DNA of 64,000 nt from Lutibacter sp. Hel_I_33_5 (GTDB taxonomy: Bacteria; Bacteroidota; Bacteroidia; Flavobacteriales; Flavobacteriaceae): NCBI RefSeq assembly GCF_007827455.1, contig NZ_VISM01000001.1:2209501-2273500 (forward strand). The letters run 5' to 3'. Every line of letters starts with the position of its first letter. Position 1 is the first letter of the stretch. Shown here one piece after another: positions 35,064 through 43,561 of this stretch. A program made the position numbers and the translations under genes. A model generated the notes under the pieces. The model was not told the origin of the DNA. It ran no database searches and saw nothing but the letters and a program-made list of their open reading frames with translations.

Positions 35064-36386
35064 ATGAATATTACTAAAGAAAATGTAGATGCGTTAAACG
35101 CAGTTGTAAAAGTTGATATTGTTGCTGATGATTATCAAGAAAAAGTAACTAAAGTTTTACAAGATTATCGTAAAACAGCCAACATTCCTGGATTTAGAAA
35201 AGGTCATGTACCAATGGGAATGGTTAAAAAGCAGTACGGAAAATCAATAATGATTGATGAAGTAAATAAGCTTTTACAAGATTCTTTAAACAAGTTTTTA
35301 ACGGAAGAAAAATTAGATATTTTAGGAAATCCGTTACCAAGAATTCAAGATGATTTTAACTGGGATGCCGATAAATTTTCTTTTGAGTTCGAATTAGGTT
35401 TAGCACCAGAATTTGATGTAAACTTAAAATCTAAGAAAAAAGTTACTCAATATAACATTGTTGCTAAAGACGATTTAATTGATAAAGAGCTAGAAAATTT
35501 AAGATCTCGTTACGGTAAAATGTCTACAAAAGATGAAGTTGTAGAAGGAGCAAATGTTACTGGAACTTTTGTAAATGAAGAGAAAGAAATCAATAAAAAA
35601 TCTACTATTTCTTTAAAAGATATTAAAGGTAAATCAAACTTAAAAAAGTTTATCGGTACTAAAGTAGGAGATGTACTTGAGTTAAAAACAAAAGGATTAT
35701 TTGCTGATGAACATAAATTACAAGGAGCTTTAGGAGTTTCTCATGATGATATTCATGGTTTAGATATTAAAGTTTCTTTTACTATAGAAGAAATTACAGA
35801 AACTGAATTAGCAGATTTAGATAAAGAATTGTTCGATAAATTATTTGTTGACGGAAGTGTAAATACTGTTACAGAATTAAGAGCAAAAATTAAAGAAGAC
35901 GCAGAAAAACAATTTCTACAACAAGGAGATCAACAATTACTAAATGCTATTACAGAGCATTTAGTTGAGAATACTAAATTTGATTTACCAGCAGAATTTT
36001 TACAAAAATGGTTACAAACTGCAGGTGAAAAAGAATTAACATTAGAAGAAGCTACAGAAGAGTATTCTAAGTCAGAAAAAGGATTACGTTATCAGTTAAT
36101 CGAAGGAAAGATTATGAAAGATAATGATATCAAATTAGACTATGCAGAATTGCAAGACTATGCAAAAGGATTTATCCGTTCGCAAATGGCACAGTTTGGT
36201 AATATGAATCCAGAAGAAAAAGAATTGGATGATATTGCAGGAAGAATTTTATCAAATCAAGAAGAAGCAAAACGTTTACAAGAGCAATTAATGTCTAATA
36301 AACTATTAGCTTTTTATAAAGAAAACATGAGTTTTAAAAAGAAAGAACTTTCTTACGAAGATTTTATTAAAGAAGTTTATAAATAA
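35064..36386 (+). CDS. tig: Trigger factor
   Basis: Ribosome-bound chaperone for nascent chains. The N-terminal ribosome-binding domain carries the tail-like signature PGFRKGHVPMGMVKKQYG (about residues 41-58; GFRxGxxP in the family). The middle FKBP-like domain (about 150-245) is shortened and lacks most prolyl-isomerase active-site residues, as in other Bacteroidota. The C-terminal helical chaperone arms fill residues 255-440. It precedes clpP and clpX, the classic tig-clpPX order, but with a terminator between tig and clpP. Confidence 0.93.
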   Translation: MNITKENVDALNAVVKVDIVADDYQEKVTKVLQDYRKTANIPGFRKGHVPMGMVKKQYGKSIMIDEVNKLLQDSLNKFLTEEKLDILGNPLPRIQDDFNWDADKFSFEFELGLAPEFDVNLKSKKKVTQYNIVAKDDLIDKELENLRSRYGKMSTKDEVVEGANVTGTFVNEEKEINKKSTISLKDIKGKSNLKKFIGTKVGDVLELKTKGLFADEHKLQGALGVSHDDIHGLDIKVSFTIEEITETELADLDKELFDKLFVDGSVNTVTELRAKIKEDAEKQFLQQGDQQLLNAITEHLVENTKFDLPAEFLQKWLQTAGEKELTLEEATEEYSKSEKGLRYQLIEGKIMKDNDIKLDYAELQDYAKGFIRSQMAQFGNMNPEEKELDDIAGRILSNQEEAKRLQEQLMSNKLLAFYKENMSFKKKELSYEDFIKEVYK

Positions 36387-36417
36387 AATTTAGGGTTAAG
36401 TCTCATATAAATAATTT

Positions 36418-36447
36418 AAACCCGAATTGTTAGATTCGGGTTTTTTT
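36418..36447 (+). terminator. Intrinsic terminator of tig
   Basis: AAACCCGAAT (36418-36427) and ATTCGGGTTT (36434-36443) form a 10-bp stem with a 6-nt loop followed by T7, about 30 bp after the tig stop. Confidence 0.88.
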
Positions 36448-36468
36448 AGCGACAAACTGTAACAAATA

Positions 36469-36498
36469 AGTTGTAAAATAGTTCTTATATTTACAACT
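36469..36498. promoter_or_regulatory. 9-bp inverted repeat upstream of clpP
   Basis: AGTTGTAAA (36469-36477) and TTTACAACT (36490-36498) are perfect inverted copies, centred about 39 bp before the clpP ATG. The spacer contains TATATTTA, one base from a -7 box. It could be an operator or a leader hairpin. Confidence 0.4.
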
Positions 36499-36522
36499 CA
36501 AACATAAAAAGTATACGCAAGG

Positions 36523-37182
36523 ATGGATTACGGAAAAGAGTTCGAAAAATATGCAACTAAACATCACGGAATAAATAGTACTTATTTCGGAAAAATAACA
36601 AGTAGTTTAACGCCATATATTATGGAAGAGCGTCAGATGAACATCACGCAAATGGATGTTTTTTCTCGTTTAATGATGGATAGGATTATCTTTTTAGGTA
36701 CAGGAATAAATGATCAAGTTGCCAATATAATTCAGGCGCAATTATTGTTTTTAGAAAGTGTAGATGCAAATAAAGATATCTCAATTTATATAAATTCTCC
36801 AGGTGGTGGGGTTTATGCGGGATTAGGAATTTATGATACCATGCAATTTATAAAGCCAGATGTAGCAACAATTTGTACAGGTATGGCAGCTTCTATGGGA
36901 GCAGTTTTAATGTGTGCAGGTCAAAAAGGAAAACGTTCTGCTTTACCACATTCTAGGGTAATGATTCATCAACCTTTAGGTGGCGCACAAGGACAGGCAT
37001 CGGATATCGAGATTACAACAAGAGAGATCTTAAAGTTAAAAGACGAATTATATCAAATAATTGCTAGTCATTCTGGTCAAACAGTAGAAAAAGTACATGC
37101 AGATTCTGATAGAGATTATTGGATGAAGGCAGACGAAGCTAAGGCGTATGGTATGGTTGATGAAATTTTAGCAAGAAAATAG
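36523..37182 (+). CDS. clpP: ATP-dependent Clp protease proteolytic subunit
   Basis: Serine protease that assembles as a tetradecamer with ClpX or ClpA/C. In the 219-residue protein the catalytic serine sits in GMAASMGAVL (about residue 129), the histidine in SRVMIHQPLGGAQGQA (about 152), and the acidic residue in SDRDYWM. A region of about 30 residues precedes the mature MDVFSRLMMDRIIFLG, probably a propeptide. The gene lies between tig and clpX; a degenerate inverted repeat separates it from clpX. Confidence 0.96.
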   Translation: MDYGKEFEKYATKHHGINSTYFGKITSSLTPYIMEERQMNITQMDVFSRLMMDRIIFLGTGINDQVANIIQAQLLFLESVDANKDISIYINSPGGGVYAGLGIYDTMQFIKPDVATICTGMAASMGAVLMCAGQKGKRSALPHSRVMIHQPLGGAQGQASDIEITTREILKLKDELYQIIASHSGQTVEKVHADSDRDYWMKADEAKAYGMVDEILARK

Positions 37183-37189
37183 TAGTATT

Positions 37190-37244
37190 TAGTTGTTGGT
37201 ACATAGTTGTTAGTGTTTTTCTAATAACTATCAACTAATAACCA
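37190..37244. repeat. Degenerate inverted repeat between clpP and clpX
   Basis: The arms 37190-37213 and 37221-37244 are inverted copies over 24 bp, with differences mostly of the G/A type, so a plus-strand RNA could pair using G-U. The words AGTTGTTAG and CTATCAACTAATAACC repeat within it. It looks like a dispersed intergenic repeat rather than coding sequence. Confidence 0.5.
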
Positions 37245-37257
37245 AAAACCAATATAA

Positions 37258-38496
37258 ATGTCGAAAGAAGAAAATTTACAATGTTCATTTTGTGGACGTA
37301 AAAAACCAGAAACCGATTTATTAATCGCAGGATTAGATGCGCATATTTGTGACCGTTGTATAGAGCAAGCTCATGGAATTGTAGAAGAAGAAATTTCTGA
37401 TGCTTCAAAAAGTACTATTTCTAAAGATTTAACGCTTAAGAAACCACTTCAGATTAAAGAGTTTCTAGATCAATACATTATTGGTCAAGATCAAACTAAA
37501 AAATCGATGTCAGTTGCTGTTTATAATCATTACAAAAGATTATTACAGACAAAAAATGATGAAGATGAGGTAGAAATAGAGAAATCAAATATCATTTTAG
37601 TAGGAGAAACTGGAACAGGAAAAACACTAGTAGCGCGTACTATTGCTAAAATGTTAAATGTGCCATTCTCTATTGTAGATGCTACAGTTTTAACTCAAGC
37701 AGGGTATGTTGGTGAAGATGTAGAAAGTATTCTTAGTAGATTGTTACAAGCTGCTGATTATGATGTTGAGAAAGCAGAAAGAGGAATTGTATTTATTGAT
37801 GAAATTGATAAAATTGCCAGAAAAGGAGATAATCCTTCAATAACCAGAGATGTTTCTGGAGAAGGTGTTCAACAAGCATTATTAAAATTATTAGAAGGAA
37901 CCGTTGTAAATGTTGCTCCGAAAGGAGGAAGAAAACATCCAGAACAAAAATTTGTAGAAGTTAATACACAGGAAATATTATTTATTGCAGGAGGTGCATT
38001 TTCTGGAATTGATAGATTAATAAGTAAACGTTTAAATATGCAAGCGGTAGGGTATAGCGCTTCTATTGATGATGATAAAATTGATGAGGACAATTTATTA
38101 CAATATATAATTCCTTCAGATTTAAAATCATTTGGATTGATACCAGAAATTATTGGTCGTTTACCAGTGTTAAGTTACATGAATCCATTAGATGCAAAAA
38201 CGTTACGAGCTATTTTAACAGAGCCTAAAAATTCGATTATAAAGCAATATACTAAGTTGTTTGCTATGGATGATGTTGCATTTTCTATGACAGAAGGCGC
38301 ATTAGAATATATCGTTGACAAAGCTGTAGAATATAAGCTTGGTGCCCGTGGATTACGTTCTTTATGTGAAGCAATTCTTACAGATGCCATGTTTGATTTA
38401 CCAAGTTCTGATGAAAAAGAATTTATTGTAGACAAAGAATATGCAGCTAGTAAAATAACAAAGTCAGCTTTAAAAAAGCTAAAAGCAGCGTCTTAA
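37258..38496 (+). CDS. clpX: Clp protease ATP-binding subunit ClpX
   Basis: AAA+ unfoldase feeding ClpP. The N-terminal zinc-binding domain is intact: CSFCGRK (C9, C12) and HICDRCIEQ (C31, C34). Walker A is GETGTGKT (about 119-126), Walker B is IVFIDEIDKI, and the pore loop GYVG is present (about 147-150). The RKH loop appears as GGRKHPEQ. Length 412 is normal. A terminator follows. Its intact zinc finger contrasts with the degenerate zinc ribbons of DnaG and AccD in this window. Confidence 0.96.
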   Translation: MSKEENLQCSFCGRKKPETDLLIAGLDAHICDRCIEQAHGIVEEEISDASKSTISKDLTLKKPLQIKEFLDQYIIGQDQTKKSMSVAVYNHYKRLLQTKNDEDEVEIEKSNIILVGETGTGKTLVARTIAKMLNVPFSIVDATVLTQAGYVGEDVESILSRLLQAADYDVEKAERGIVFIDEIDKIARKGDNPSITRDVSGEGVQQALLKLLEGTVVNVAPKGGRKHPEQKFVEVNTQEILFIAGGAFSGIDRLISKRLNMQAVGYSASIDDDKIDEDNLLQYIIPSDLKSFGLIPEIIGRLPVLSYMNPLDAKTLRAILTEPKNSIIKQYTKLFAMDDVAFSMTEGALEYIVDKAVEYKLGARGLRSLCEAILTDAMFDLPSSDEKEFIVDKEYAASKITKSALKKLKAAS

Positions 38497-38504
38497 AAAT
38501 TTGA

Positions 38505-38522
38505 GCTGAACTAAGGTTCAGC
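38505..38522. repeat. Short palindrome GCTGAAC-TAAG-GTTCAGC
   Basis: A perfect 7-bp inverted repeat 8 bp past the clpX stop. It has the same design as the AACTGAA/TTCAGTT element at 12291-12309. It may be a dispersed repeat or the first of two hairpins ending the clpX transcript. Confidence 0.4.
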
Positions 38523-38544
38523 ATATCAAAAAAATAAAATCTAT

Positions 38545-38585
38545 AATACCTCACTAATATTTTTTAAGTTTGTGAGGTATTTTTA
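38545..38585 (+). terminator. Intrinsic terminator of clpX
   Basis: AATACCTCAC (38545-38554) and GTGAGGTATT (38572-38581) form a 10-bp stem with a 17-nt loop followed by T run, just before dnaG. Confidence 0.8.
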
Positions 38586-38594
38586 TTTGCAAAA

Positions 38595-40550
38595 ATGATA
38601 ACCCAACAATCCATTGAACGTGTTTTTGAAACTGCTCGCTTAGAAGAAGTGATAGGGGAGTTTGTGCAGTTAAAAAAAGCAGGAAGTAATTTTAAAGGAT
38701 TAAGTCCGTTTGTAGATGAGCGTACGCCTTCTTTTATGGTATCTCCGGTAAAGCAAATTTGGAAGGATTTTAGTACTGGAAAAGGTGGGAATGTAATTTC
38801 ATTTTTAATGGAACATGAGCATTACACGTATCCAGAAGCTATTAAATGGTTAGCAAAAAAATACAATATCGAGGTTGAAGAAACCGAGCAATCTGACGAA
38901 CAAAAAGAACAAATGAACGAACGCGAAAGTATGTTCTTAGTTTCTACTTTTGCGAAAGATTATTTTCATGATTTAATGCTTACTTCAACCCAAGGAAAAG
39001 CAATTGGATTGTCTTATTTTAAAGAACGAGGTTTTAGAGATGAAACCATTAAAAAGTTTGATTTAGGGTATTGTAAAGACGAATGGGATAATTTTACAAA
39101 AGCCGCTTTAGCAAAAGGATATGATTTAAAATACCTTGCCTCAACTGGATTAACGATTGTAAAGGAGAATAAACAGTTTGATCGTTTTAAAGGAAGAGTT
39201 TTATTTCCGATTCACTCTATGTCTGGGAGAATTTTAGGTTTCGGTGGACGTATTTTAACCAATGATAAAAAAGCTGCTAAATATTTAAATTCACCAGAAA
39301 GTGATATCTATCATAAGAGTAAAATTTTATACGGAATATATCAGGCCAAAAAAGAAATTGCCAAGGAAGACAATTGCTTTTTAGTAGAAGGCTATACAGA
39401 TGTAATTTCGTTACATCAATCTGGTGTTGAAAATGTGGTTGCATCTTCGGGAACCGCGTTAACCTCAGATCAAATACGGTTAGTAAATAGACTTACTAAA
39501 AATATTACCGTACTTTTTGATGGTGATGCTGCGGGAATGAGAGCTTCTATTCGAGGAATTGATTTGATTCTTGAACAAGGAATGAATGTAAAAGTTGTTA
39601 CATTCCCAGATGGTGAAGATCCAGACAGTTTTGCTAAAAGTCATACAGATCAAGAGTTAAAAGAATATTTAGAAAATACTGCGCAAGATTTCATCAATTT
39701 TAAAGTGTCTTTATTAATGAAAGACGTTAAAAATGATCCGATAAAAAAAGCAGGATTAATTAGAGATATTGTTACTAGTATTTCTAAAATACCTGATGCG
39801 ATAAAACGCGAGGTTTATGTGCAAGAATGTGCAAGAATTATGGACATTTCTGAACGTGTTTTGTTTAGTGAATTAGCACAGTTAATCTCTAAAACTGATA
39901 AAGAAGAAGCGAAAAAACATCAATCAGAAAAAAAATCATTTGAAGTCGTAAAAAAGAAAGATGTTGAGTTTAAAGAAATTGATCAAATTTCAGTTTTAGA
40001 AAAAGAAATCATTAGAGTTTTATTGTTGTATGGCAATAAAGAGGTTGATTTTACTGAAGTAGTTGAAGTTAAAGATGAAGAAGGAGTTGTAAGTACTCAG
40101 AAAAGAAAATATGCAAATAAAGTTTCTAACGAGTTGTATTTACACTTGCAAGATGATGAAATAGAATTTACTAACGAAGTTTTTCAGTCCATTTATTATG
40201 ATATTATCCATCAAATGAATCAAAAAGATATAATTCAAAATGATTTTTTTGTCGGTCATAAAAATACAGACATTTCAAGTATTTCAACTGCTATATTAAT
40301 GGATGATGAAAAGTATCAATTAAGTGATTGGGAAAGTAAAAACATTTATGTTTCTAGTTATGAAGATGTGCTTTCAAAATTGGTAAATGATGCTATTTTT
40401 AATCTAAGAAGAGTTTTAATTGACAAAAAAATTAAAGACTTAATTAAAGAATCTGAAGAAATTAAAGAAGAAAAAATTGACTTAGAATTGATACAAAACT
40501 ACACAAACCTTAAAATGAGATTATACGATAAACTCAATAGAGTAGTATAA
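38595..40550 (+). CDS. dnaG: DNA primase
   Basis: Synthesises RNA primers for replication. The 651-residue protein keeps the TOPRIM core: FLVEGYTDVISLHQSG with the catalytic glutamate, SSGTALT, and FDGDAAGMRA. The N-terminal zinc-ribbon region is recognisable (FKGLSPFVDERTPSFMVSPVKQIW, about 33-56, in parts), but all four metal ligands are gone. The CPFH site reads SPFV (37-40) and the CFGC site reads DFST (58-61). The C-terminal DnaB-binding part is Lys/Glu-rich and divergent. An ACACTAGG/CCTAGTGT hairpin follows. Confidence 0.95.
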   Translation: MITQQSIERVFETARLEEVIGEFVQLKKAGSNFKGLSPFVDERTPSFMVSPVKQIWKDFSTGKGGNVISFLMEHEHYTYPEAIKWLAKKYNIEVEETEQSDEQKEQMNERESMFLVSTFAKDYFHDLMLTSTQGKAIGLSYFKERGFRDETIKKFDLGYCKDEWDNFTKAALAKGYDLKYLASTGLTIVKENKQFDRFKGRVLFPIHSMSGRILGFGGRILTNDKKAAKYLNSPESDIYHKSKILYGIYQAKKEIAKEDNCFLVEGYTDVISLHQSGVENVVASSGTALTSDQIRLVNRLTKNITVLFDGDAAGMRASIRGIDLILEQGMNVKVVTFPDGEDPDSFAKSHTDQELKEYLENTAQDFINFKVSLLMKDVKNDPIKKAGLIRDIVTSISKIPDAIKREVYVQECARIMDISERVLFSELAQLISKTDKEEAKKHQSEKKSFEVVKKKDVEFKEIDQISVLEKEIIRVLLLYGNKEVDFTEVVEVKDEEGVVSTQKRKYANKVSNELYLHLQDDEIEFTNEVFQSIYYDIIHQMNQKDIIQNDFFVGHKNTDISSISTAILMDDEKYQLSDWESKNIYVSSYEDVLSKLVNDAIFNLRRVLIDKKIKDLIKESEEIKEEKIDLELIQNYTNLKMRLYDKLNRVV

Positions 40551-40563
40551 AATCTTATACCTA

Positions 40564-40604
40564 ACACTAGGTATTTATATAAAACAGGTGTTTTCCCCTA
40601 GTGT
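40564..40604 (+). terminator. Hairpin after dnaG (weak terminator or leader element)
   Basis: ACACTAGG (40564-40571) and CCTAGTGT (40597-40604) are perfect 8-bp inverted arms with a 25-nt loop, 13 bp after the dnaG stop and followed by A then T5. The loop is large for a terminator, so a leader structure for the small downstream gene is an alternative. Confidence 0.4.
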
Positions 40605-40662
40605 ATTTTTAATAACATTTATTTCTTTTTTGTATATTGCAGCCCGAAAAAGAGTGAAGATT

Positions 40663-40794
40663 ATGAAAAGAGTGTTACAAATATTGAAAATTATTCAATT
40701 ATTTATTTTCTTACCATTTGAAATTTCAAAGGGTTCAAAGAAAAGAGCATATAGAGAAATTAAGAAAATGATGATTGCTGCAAACTTACTTTAG
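40663..40794 (+). CDS. Possible small basic protein (43 residues)
   Basis: A short reading frame from the ATG at 40663 encodes a 43-residue basic peptide (MKRVLQILKIIQLFIFLPFE, then lysine/arginine-rich KGSKKRAYREIKKMMIAANLL in two parts). The first half is hydrophobic, the second amphipathic and positive. It overlaps the 3' end of the convergent nadE gene by 9 bp. A TATATTG word, close to the -7 consensus, is about 25 bp upstream. No family is recognised; it could be a chance frame. Confidence 0.35.
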   Translation: MKRVLQILKIIQLFIFLPFEISKGSKKRAYREIKKMMIAANLL

Positions 40795-41574
40795 TAACTT
40801 CGGAATTTCACAAACAGGTATTGGTAACATTTTATGCTGATTGATGCTATTCAATCTAGTATAAATTTTATATACCTCTAATTCTCTACCAGAGAAATCA
40901 TTTTCAAATTTACCAGTATCTTGCATTTTCATTGCCCATTCAAGTTCATCATAAGATGCTCCAATTTGGTCTTCATCTGTTCTGCTATCACCAAATAAAC
41001 CATCTGTTGGTTGTGCATTTTGAATAGAATTTGGCACTTCTAAATGTGTTGCTAATGCATACACTTCAGATTTTACTAAATCAGCAATTGGGCTTAAATC
41101 AACACCGCCATCACCATATTTTGTAAAAAAGCCAACACCAAAATCTTCCACTTTATTTCCAGTTCCTGCAACTAATAAACCTTTTAAACCTGCAAAATAA
41201 TACAATGTTGTCATTCGTAAACGTGCTCTGGCATTTGCTAACGCTAAATCTACTTTAGCCGAAACTTCTGTTTCTGGCACAACAGTTTTAAAATCTTCAA
41301 AAGTACTTGTTAAATTAACTTCTGCTTCACTAACATTTTTAAAACGTTTTTTTAATTGTGCAATATGCTCGTTCCCTCTGTTAACTTGACTCTTTGCTTG
41401 GTGTATGGGTAATTCAACGCATAAGGTTTCTAAGCCTGTTTTTGCACATAAAGTTGAGGTTACTGCAGAATCGATCCCTCCAGAAATTCCTACTACAAAA
41501 CCTTTAACTTTTGCATTTTCAGCATAATCTTTTAACCACTTTACAATATGATCTGTAACTTTTTGAGCATTCAT
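40786..41574 (-). CDS. nadE: NAD(+) synthase, ammonia-dependent
   Basis: Last step of NAD synthesis, amidating nicotinic acid adenine dinucleotide. The ATG at 41574 gives 262 residues from MNAQKVTDHIVKWLKDYA. The ATP-pyrophosphatase P-loop reads VVGISGGIDSAVTSTL (about 27-42). Later motifs include GTGNKVEDFGVGFFTKYGDGGVDL (in parts) and the PTDGLFGDSRTDEDQIGASYDELE region (in parts). There is no glutaminase domain, so ammonia is the likely nitrogen donor. It diverges from gldB across 50 bp. Confidence 0.95.
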   Translation of the reverse strand: MNAQKVTDHIVKWLKDYAENAKVKGFVVGISGGIDSAVTSTLCAKTGLETLCVELPIHQAKSQVNRGNEHIAQLKKRFKNVSEAEVNLTSTFEDFKTVVPETEVSAKVDLALANARARLRMTTLYYFAGLKGLLVAGTGNKVEDFGVGFFTKYGDGGVDLSPIADLVKSEVYALATHLEVPNSIQNAQPTDGLFGDSRTDEDQIGASYDELEWAMKMQDTGKFENDFSGRELEVYKIYTRLNSINQHKMLPIPVCEIPKLLK

Positions 41575-41624
41575 TGACAAACTAATTTAGTATTTTTAAC
41601 GTTCTATTTTCTATAGCTAAGATA

Positions 41625-42584
41625 ATGCGAAAAATTTTATTATTATTTCTTCTTATTTCTTCTTTTTTATCATGTAATAATGCTAAAGATAATCAAGTAA
41701 ATGTATCTACTATTCCTGTTAATTTTGAATTTGAAAGATTCGATAAGGCGTTTTATACAAGTTCAGAAAAGGGATTAAAAAAATTAAAAGAAAAATATCC
41801 GATTTTGTTCCCAAAACAAGTTCATGATAGTGTTTGGATTCATAAAATTAACAATAAAGACGAACAGGAGTTATTTGCGGAAACTCAAAAAATATTTAAT
41901 GATGATGAATTTTTACAAGAGCAACTAATTTCCTTATTTAAACATATAAAGTATTATAATAAAAGTTTTACTTCACCAAAAGTTATTACAATGTTAAGCA
42001 ATATTGATTATGATAATAGGGTTGTGTATGCAGATAGCTTATTATTAATTTCTTTGGATGCGTATTTAGGAGAAAAACATCTGTTTTATAATGATTACCC
42101 TAAGTATATAAAACAAAATAATCATAAAGGCCATATTATTGTTGATGTTGCAAACTCAATCGTTCATCAACAAATAGTACCAAATTCTAATAGAACATTT
42201 TTAGAAAAAATTATTTTTGAAGGTAAAAAAATGTATGTGTTAGATCTTTTTTTGCCACAAATTACTGATCAAGAAAAAATAGGGTATTCATTGGATAAGA
42301 ACACTTGGATTTTAGAAAATGAGGAACAAGTTTGGAAGTATTTTATAGAAAATAAAATACTGTTTAGTACAGAAACAAAATTGAATAAAAGATTTATAGA
42401 AAATGGCCCTTTTTCTAAGTTTTATTTAAGTGAAGATAAAAATTCTCCAGGTAAAGTTGGTGTTTGGATTGGTTGGCAAATTGTACGTTCTTATATGCAA
42501 AATAATGATGTATCTTTGCAACAATTATTGAGAAATAAAGGAATAGAGATATTTAACAAATCTAAGTATAAACCTAGAAAATAA
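41625..42584 (+). CDS. gldB: Gliding motility lipoprotein GldB
   Basis: GldB is a lipoprotein required for gliding in Flavobacterium johnsoniae. The 319-residue protein has lipobox SFLSC (C17) and the family opening VNFEFERFDKAFYT. The central SLDAYLGEKHLFYNDYPKYIK and late GKVGVWIGWQIVRSYMQNN segments are typical of the family, which shows a zincin-like layout in which metal-binding residues are not obvious. The stop overlaps the gldC start as TAATG. Confidence 0.93.
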   Translation: MRKILLLFLLISSFLSCNNAKDNQVNVSTIPVNFEFERFDKAFYTSSEKGLKKLKEKYPILFPKQVHDSVWIHKINNKDEQELFAETQKIFNDDEFLQEQLISLFKHIKYYNKSFTSPKVITMLSNIDYDNRVVYADSLLLISLDAYLGEKHLFYNDYPKYIKQNNHKGHIIVDVANSIVHQQIVPNSNRTFLEKIIFEGKKMYVLDLFLPQITDQEKIGYSLDKNTWILENEEQVWKYFIENKILFSTETKLNKRFIENGPFSKFYLSEDKNSPGKVGVWIGWQIVRSYMQNNDVSLQQLLRNKGIEIFNKSKYKPRK

Positions 42585-42922
42585 TGGCAGTTAAGCATAC
42601 TTCAAAAATTGAATTTACAATTGGGTTAGATGAAAATAAAGTTCCAGAAGAAATGACATGGAATGCAGAAGATGGAGGAATAAATAATGAATCGACCAAA
42701 GCAGTTATGCTTTCTGTTTGGGATGAAAAGAAGAAGGACACATTACGTATGGATTTATGGACAAAAGATATGCCTGTAGATGAGATGAAACAATTCTTTC
42801 ATCAAACTTTAGTGTCTATGGCTGCTACTTTTGAACGTGCAACAGACGATCAAAAAATGAGTGCTACAATGAGAGACTTTAGCGATTATTTTGCTGAGAA
42901 ATTAGAGTTGATTAAAAAATAA
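42584..42922 (+). CDS. gldC: Gliding motility protein GldC
   Basis: A 112-residue cytosolic protein matching GldC: KIEFTIGLDENKVPEEMTW near the start, DTLRMDLWTKDMPVDEMKQFF in the middle and MRDFSDYFAEKLEL at the end. GldC improves gliding efficiency in F. johnsoniae by an unknown mechanism. Its ATG overlaps the gldB stop (TAATG), so the two are translationally coupled. Confidence 0.92.
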   Translation: MAVKHTSKIEFTIGLDENKVPEEMTWNAEDGGINNESTKAVMLSVWDEKKKDTLRMDLWTKDMPVDEMKQFFHQTLVSMAATFERATDDQKMSATMRDFSDYFAEKLELIKK

Positions 42923-43005
42923 TTTCAATAGTTTGTTGTTGGATTAGTAGGTTAATGAACATTTTTTTTTAAATTGTAGACTATAACCCTTAAAATCCCT
43001 CAACA

Positions 43006-43503
43006 ATGAACTCGTTAAAAACGTGTTTAGTAGTTATAGTATGTTCAATATTTATAACTTCTTGCTCAAATCAATCCGACAGTGTTGTCTTTTATTTAGA
43101 TAATACAATTTCAAAAAACTTACCTATTATAGTTAATATTTTAGATTCAGGTTCAAATAATCTAACATCTCAAGTTGAGTTAGATCTAACTTCAAAACAA
43201 GATTTTAAACAACATATAGGTTCATTACAAAGTTTAGAAGTAGTAGAGTTAGCATATAAAATATCTGGTTATAATGGAGCTTCTATAAATAAACCTGAAT
43301 TAATGATAGATGATGTTATGTTAATGTCTAATCTGAAAAATGATACTTTTATTGAAGTAACAGACAAAAATAAATTAGAAAGATTGGCTAGTTTGTTTAT
43401 TGAAAAAAAATCTACTCAACTTATGTTTAAAGGTGAGATTTTGAATGCTGATAATTTTATGATTGAAGTTCGTGTTAAAATGAAAGGAACTTTTATTGAA
43501 TAA
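43006..43503 (+). CDS. Lipoprotein of unknown function
   Basis: A 165-residue predicted lipoprotein with lipobox FITSC (about C20), then a beta-rich domain (VVFYLDNTISKNLPIIVNI, then EVVELAYKISGYNG, then LMFKGEILNADNFMIEVRV). I recognise no family. It lies 83 bp downstream of gldC and ends at a strong bidirectional terminator, so co-transcription with gldBC is possible but not assured. Confidence 0.65.
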   Translation: MNSLKTCLVVIVCSIFITSCSNQSDSVVFYLDNTISKNLPIIVNILDSGSNNLTSQVELDLTSKQDFKQHIGSLQSLEVVELAYKISGYNGASINKPELMIDDVMLMSNLKNDTFIEVTDKNKLERLASLFIEKKSTQLMFKGEILNADNFMIEVRVKMKGTFIE

Positions 43504-43525
43504 CTAGTATTTAAAATAATAACAT

Positions 43526-43554
43526 AAAAAAAGGAGCTTTAAGCTCCTTTTTTT
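43526..43554. terminator. Bidirectional terminator between lipoprotein and ompA-like genes
   Basis: AAAAAAAGGAGC (43526-43537) and GCTCCTTTTTTT (43543-43554) form a GC-centred stem with A and T runs on both sides. It serves the plus-strand lipoprotein gene and the minus-strand OmpA-family gene. Confidence 0.9.
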
Positions 43555-43561
43555 ATTTGTT

